Assembly (NCBI RefSeq): GCF_005280585.1
Contig: NZ_SZVO01000015.1
Span: 124,001-188,000, forward strand
Origin: Dyadobacter frigoris
GTDB lineage: Bacteria > Bacteroidota > Bacteroidia > Cytophagales > Spirosomataceae
Direction: 5' to 3'
Length of the DNA stretch: 64,000 nucleotides
The notes below the pieces were generated by a model that was given only the letters and a program-made list of their open reading frames with translations, ran no database searches and was not told where the DNA came from. This document shows, in pieces, positions 61,587 to 64,000 of the stretch; within the stretch, counting starts at the first letter, position 1, and every line of letters begins with the position of its first letter. A program made the translations under genes and the position numbers.

Positions 61587-64000
61587 ATGCTATTCATTAC
61601 AAAACTAAAAAAGCGACCTTACCTTCTTCTTTTGGGGTTGTTCATTTTACCATACTACATGTATGGTCAACAAAGTTTAGAGGCAAACAAATATGCCAAT
61701 CAAAGTGTCTTATCTGCTTCACCTGCTTCAACTTCATTTCTGGTTGTTAAAAACACACCGATCAGCAAGTTCACAGGTACACCGGATATAATGGTTCCTT
61801 TACATGCCGTGACTTACAAAGACTTGTCAATTGACTTATCGCTACAGTATCATCAGGCAATCGGCAGCAAACCGGATGCATTCCCCGGAAGTACTGGAAA
61901 TGGATGGCTGCTTAACCATGGCGGTGTAATAACCAGAGTTTCCCGCGGAGCAACAGGGGCAGATTTTCCATCAAATATTTCGGTACCAGTGAATTTTAAT
62001 CCAACGCAACCTTCTGATTGGAGCTCACAAGCCAATTTAGATTATTTCCGACAGACCCAGACATACTTTTATAATAATAACGGAAGATATGATGAATATG
62101 CTTACAGTTTCGGGGGGAGTTCAGGTAAATTTTACATAGATCACACAGATGCTTTCCATATCAAAACCACGCAAGGAGAAGATATAAAGGTAGAGAGCAG
62201 TCCATCCCTTGACACCAAAGTATTTACTATGCCAACAGAGCCGCAGGTAGCGACCTCCTGTACAACAACCCCATATACGAATTTGCTTAGTCAGCGGAAA
62301 CTTATATATCAATTTGTACTAACAGACAGTCGTGGAATTAAATACACCTTTGGTGGCACCGATGAGTCCATTGAGTTTACACGTCCTGGGATGGGTCACG
62401 GTGTATTTGATTTAAACAACCAGAATACCCTGCCCACCAGTTGGTACCTAACCTCTGTTACCTCCCCAAACGGCTACACCATCGCCCTAAATTACAAAAG
62501 AGATAAGTTTTATATAACAAATGAAATTGCCGTAAGCGATAAAATCGTTTTAAGCGACAAGATCAATTCTCCAAATAGCTGGGCTGACAGTGACAATTCT
62601 CCTAAAGGGAAAGTAATAAGAAGTACATTATATCATCCGTGTTACCTGGATGAAATTGTAACTCCTTCCAGTAAAGTGAAATTTAACTGGAGTAAAGCGA
62701 GCGCACAGTTAGGCTATACAGTTACAGCAGATTGCATGAATCCAACAGATGCTAATAGTCAGATATATTTTTACGCCTATCCCGAAATCAAGGACGCCCC
62801 GCTAACCAACAGGTTTCCTAATAAGCTCGACAGTATTGTGGTTTTCGCTAATGGTGCCACAAGAAGAAAAGCTCTGGAATTTACTTATACGAACTCAACC
62901 GCTACGCGTTTAAAGCTTCTTTCTGTTATAACAAAGGGGGACGGGGAAAGTCTGCCGCCTTATTCGTTCGAATATAACACAGCGGTACCACTTCCGGATT
63001 ACCTATCATTTAAGACGGATGATTATGGTTTTTATAATAATAAGAACCTTTACATCACCTCTACCGATCCAATTTATTATTACAATCTTTTTAGCAATGC
63101 CACCGACAGGCAGGCCTATCTGGATTCCCGAAAGCCTGACATCAATTATACACAGGCTGAAATTTTGAAAAAGGTGACTTATTCAACGGGTGGGTATACG
63201 GAATATGAATACGAAAACAACGAGTATGGCAGGGTCGCAAAATATTGGCCGGCATCGGTCCTGGAAAATTCAAATGGCAATCAATATACCGGCGGGTTAA
63301 GGATCAAAAGGATAACGGATTATGATTATACGAATCATAAAGCAAGAGAAAAGCAGTATTTCTATCGAAAAAACTATGCTACTTCAGGAACAGGCTCCAG
63401 CGGGATACTGAGTGACGAGCCTATTCACTGGGCGTATTTCAGTGGGGCCGTTACACCACCTTTGAAATATGTGGGAACTTCTGATGCCCCCAGGTTTACA
63501 GGTACAATGACCTACACGCAATATAGCACCGATCCAATTAATTCAGTCCGCTACAACAAAGGCAGCCATATCACCTACTCTGAGGTTACTGAATTAAATC
63601 TTGACGGAAGTTATTCCACATACAAGTTTAAAAATTACGATAATGGCTTTCATGACAGACCGGCTGAAAGTTATTCGATGGATAATGCTAATGTTGGCGA
63701 TTTCTATAAAATGGATGAAATGAACAGTCTGGAAATAGAAAGAGGACAGCCTTTGTCGGAAGAACATTACAGTAGCTCGAACACATTGAAGAGAAGTATC
63801 ATCAATACCTATAACGATGACGTCGCCAGATTTGATAATAATGTCAGAAGATTAAAACTCAACCTGAACCCGATATTTTCGGTGAACTATCCGTCATTGA
63901 GATATAGCGCCAGCCTGATATACACTTACTATCCGTACCTTAAGACGAGTACCATAACCAGCTATGACCAGGGAAATTCAGTTGTAAATACAACTACTAA
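61587..64000 (+). CDS. Secreted RHS/YD-type giant protein, 5' part
   Basis: Open from ATG 61587 to the window end (804 codons, no stop). Signal peptide YLLLLGLFILPYYMYGQ, then a region of beta strands rich in Tyr/Asn/Thr: DLSIDLSLQYHQ, GNGWLLNHGGVITRVSRG, YTFGGTDESIEF, SVTSPNGYTIALNY, VTYSTGGYTEYEYENNEYGRV. This is the N-terminal part of large Bacteroidota proteins with RHS/YD repeats and often a C-terminal toxin. The C-terminal part lies outside the window, so a toxin cannot be judged. Confidence 0.8.
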   Translation, partial: MLFITKLKKRPYLLLLGLFILPYYMYGQQSLEANKYANQSVLSASPASTSFLVVKNTPISKFTGTPDIMVPLHAVTYKDLSIDLSLQYHQAIGSKPDAFPGSTGNGWLLNHGGVITRVSRGATGADFPSNISVPVNFNPTQPSDWSSQANLDYFRQTQTYFYNNNGRYDEYAYSFGGSSGKFYIDHTDAFHIKTTQGEDIKVESSPSLDTKVFTMPTEPQVATSCTTTPYTNLLSQRKLIYQFVLTDSRGIKYTFGGTDESIEFTRPGMGHGVFDLNNQNTLPTSWYLTSVTSPNGYTIALNYKRDKFYITNEIAVSDKIVLSDKINSPNSWADSDNSPKGKVIRSTLYHPCYLDEIVTPSSKVKFNWSKASAQLGYTVTADCMNPTDANSQIYFYAYPEIKDAPLTNRFPNKLDSIVVFANGATRRKALEFTYTNSTATRLKLLSVITKGDGESLPPYSFEYNTAVPLPDYLSFKTDDYGFYNNKNLYITSTDPIYYYNLFSNATDRQAYLDSRKPDINYTQAEILKKVTYSTGGYTEYEYENNEYGRVAKYWPASVLENSNGNQYTGGLRIKRITDYDYTNHKAREKQYFYRKNYATSGTGSSGILSDEPIHWAYFSGAVTPPLKYVGTSDAPRFTGTMTYTQYSTDPINSVRYNKGSHITYSEVTELNLDGSYSTYKFKNYDNGFHDRPAESYSMDNANVGDFYKMDEMNSLEIERGQPLSEEHYSSSNTLKRSIINTYNDDVARFDNNVRRLKLNLNPIFSVNYPSLRYSASLIYTYYPYLKTSTITSYDQGNSVVNTTT

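Noticed and set aside
1-64000. CRISPR array
   Set aside because: I saw no regularly spaced direct repeats and no cas genes.

Overview
The window reads as a chromosomal segment of a Bacteroidota bacterium, most likely a Cytophagales member close to Dyadobacter/Spirosoma. This is inferred from the gene families (TonB-linked outer-membrane barrel protein, DUF6686-like, GxxExxY, HPP and DUF819 proteins, RHS-type secreted giant protein), the moderate GC content, and repeated promoter boxes of the Bacteroidota form TAnnTTTG instead of TATAAT. No rRNA gene is present to settle the genus.

Bases 1-49,300 are core-like chromosome. They carry housekeeping genes (truA, glnS, lepA, pyruvate dehydrogenase E2, hslV, accA, dacB), a peroxide/iron block (ferritin, ohrR-ohr with a recognisable OhrR operator), transporters (ClC, HPP, FUSC, MFS, EamA, DUF819), a multi-PAS histidine kinase with a stand-alone response regulator, and a lipid/protease group (HAD, site-2 protease, PlsC-like, phosphotriesterase-like). 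A minus-strand export cluster follows: HlyD adaptor, TolC, ABC ATPase and two FtsX/MacB permeases, next to an NtrY/NtrC-type pair. The intergenic spaces of that cluster hold three kinds of small repeat. These are a 512-bp unit with perfect 20-bp terminal inverted repeats around a GxxExxY gene broken by a stop codon, a GC-rich 212-bp MITE-like unit that supplies the tolC stop codon, and two inverted copies of a 38-bp repeat.

At 49,330 there is a tRNA-Leu(CAA). Just downstream, facing it, is a large serine recombinase whose last codons run into the tRNA gene, which marks the left end of an integrated accessory island. The island carries ArdA, a highly structured non-coding element, an antitoxin-like small protein, a membrane-anchored MutS-like ATPase and a frameshifted uracil-DNA-glycosylase-like gene. 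It also has an XRE regulator divergent from a three-gene operon of degenerate nucleotidyltransferase-HEPN proteins, one of them an internal tandem duplication. A 24-bp palindrome that contains the start codon of the first operon gene is a good operator candidate. No conjugation genes are visible and the right end was not found. The last part holds a Crp/Fnr-like regulator and the 5' part of a secreted RHS/YD-type protein that runs off the window.

The most promising candidate for an undescribed system is the XRE / NTase-like-HEPN / 85-aa / double NTase-like-HEPN locus at 55,893-59,376. Three genes (truA, the HPP gene, the XRE gene) have a TAnnTTTG box only 4-5 nt before their start codon, which suggests leaderless transcription.
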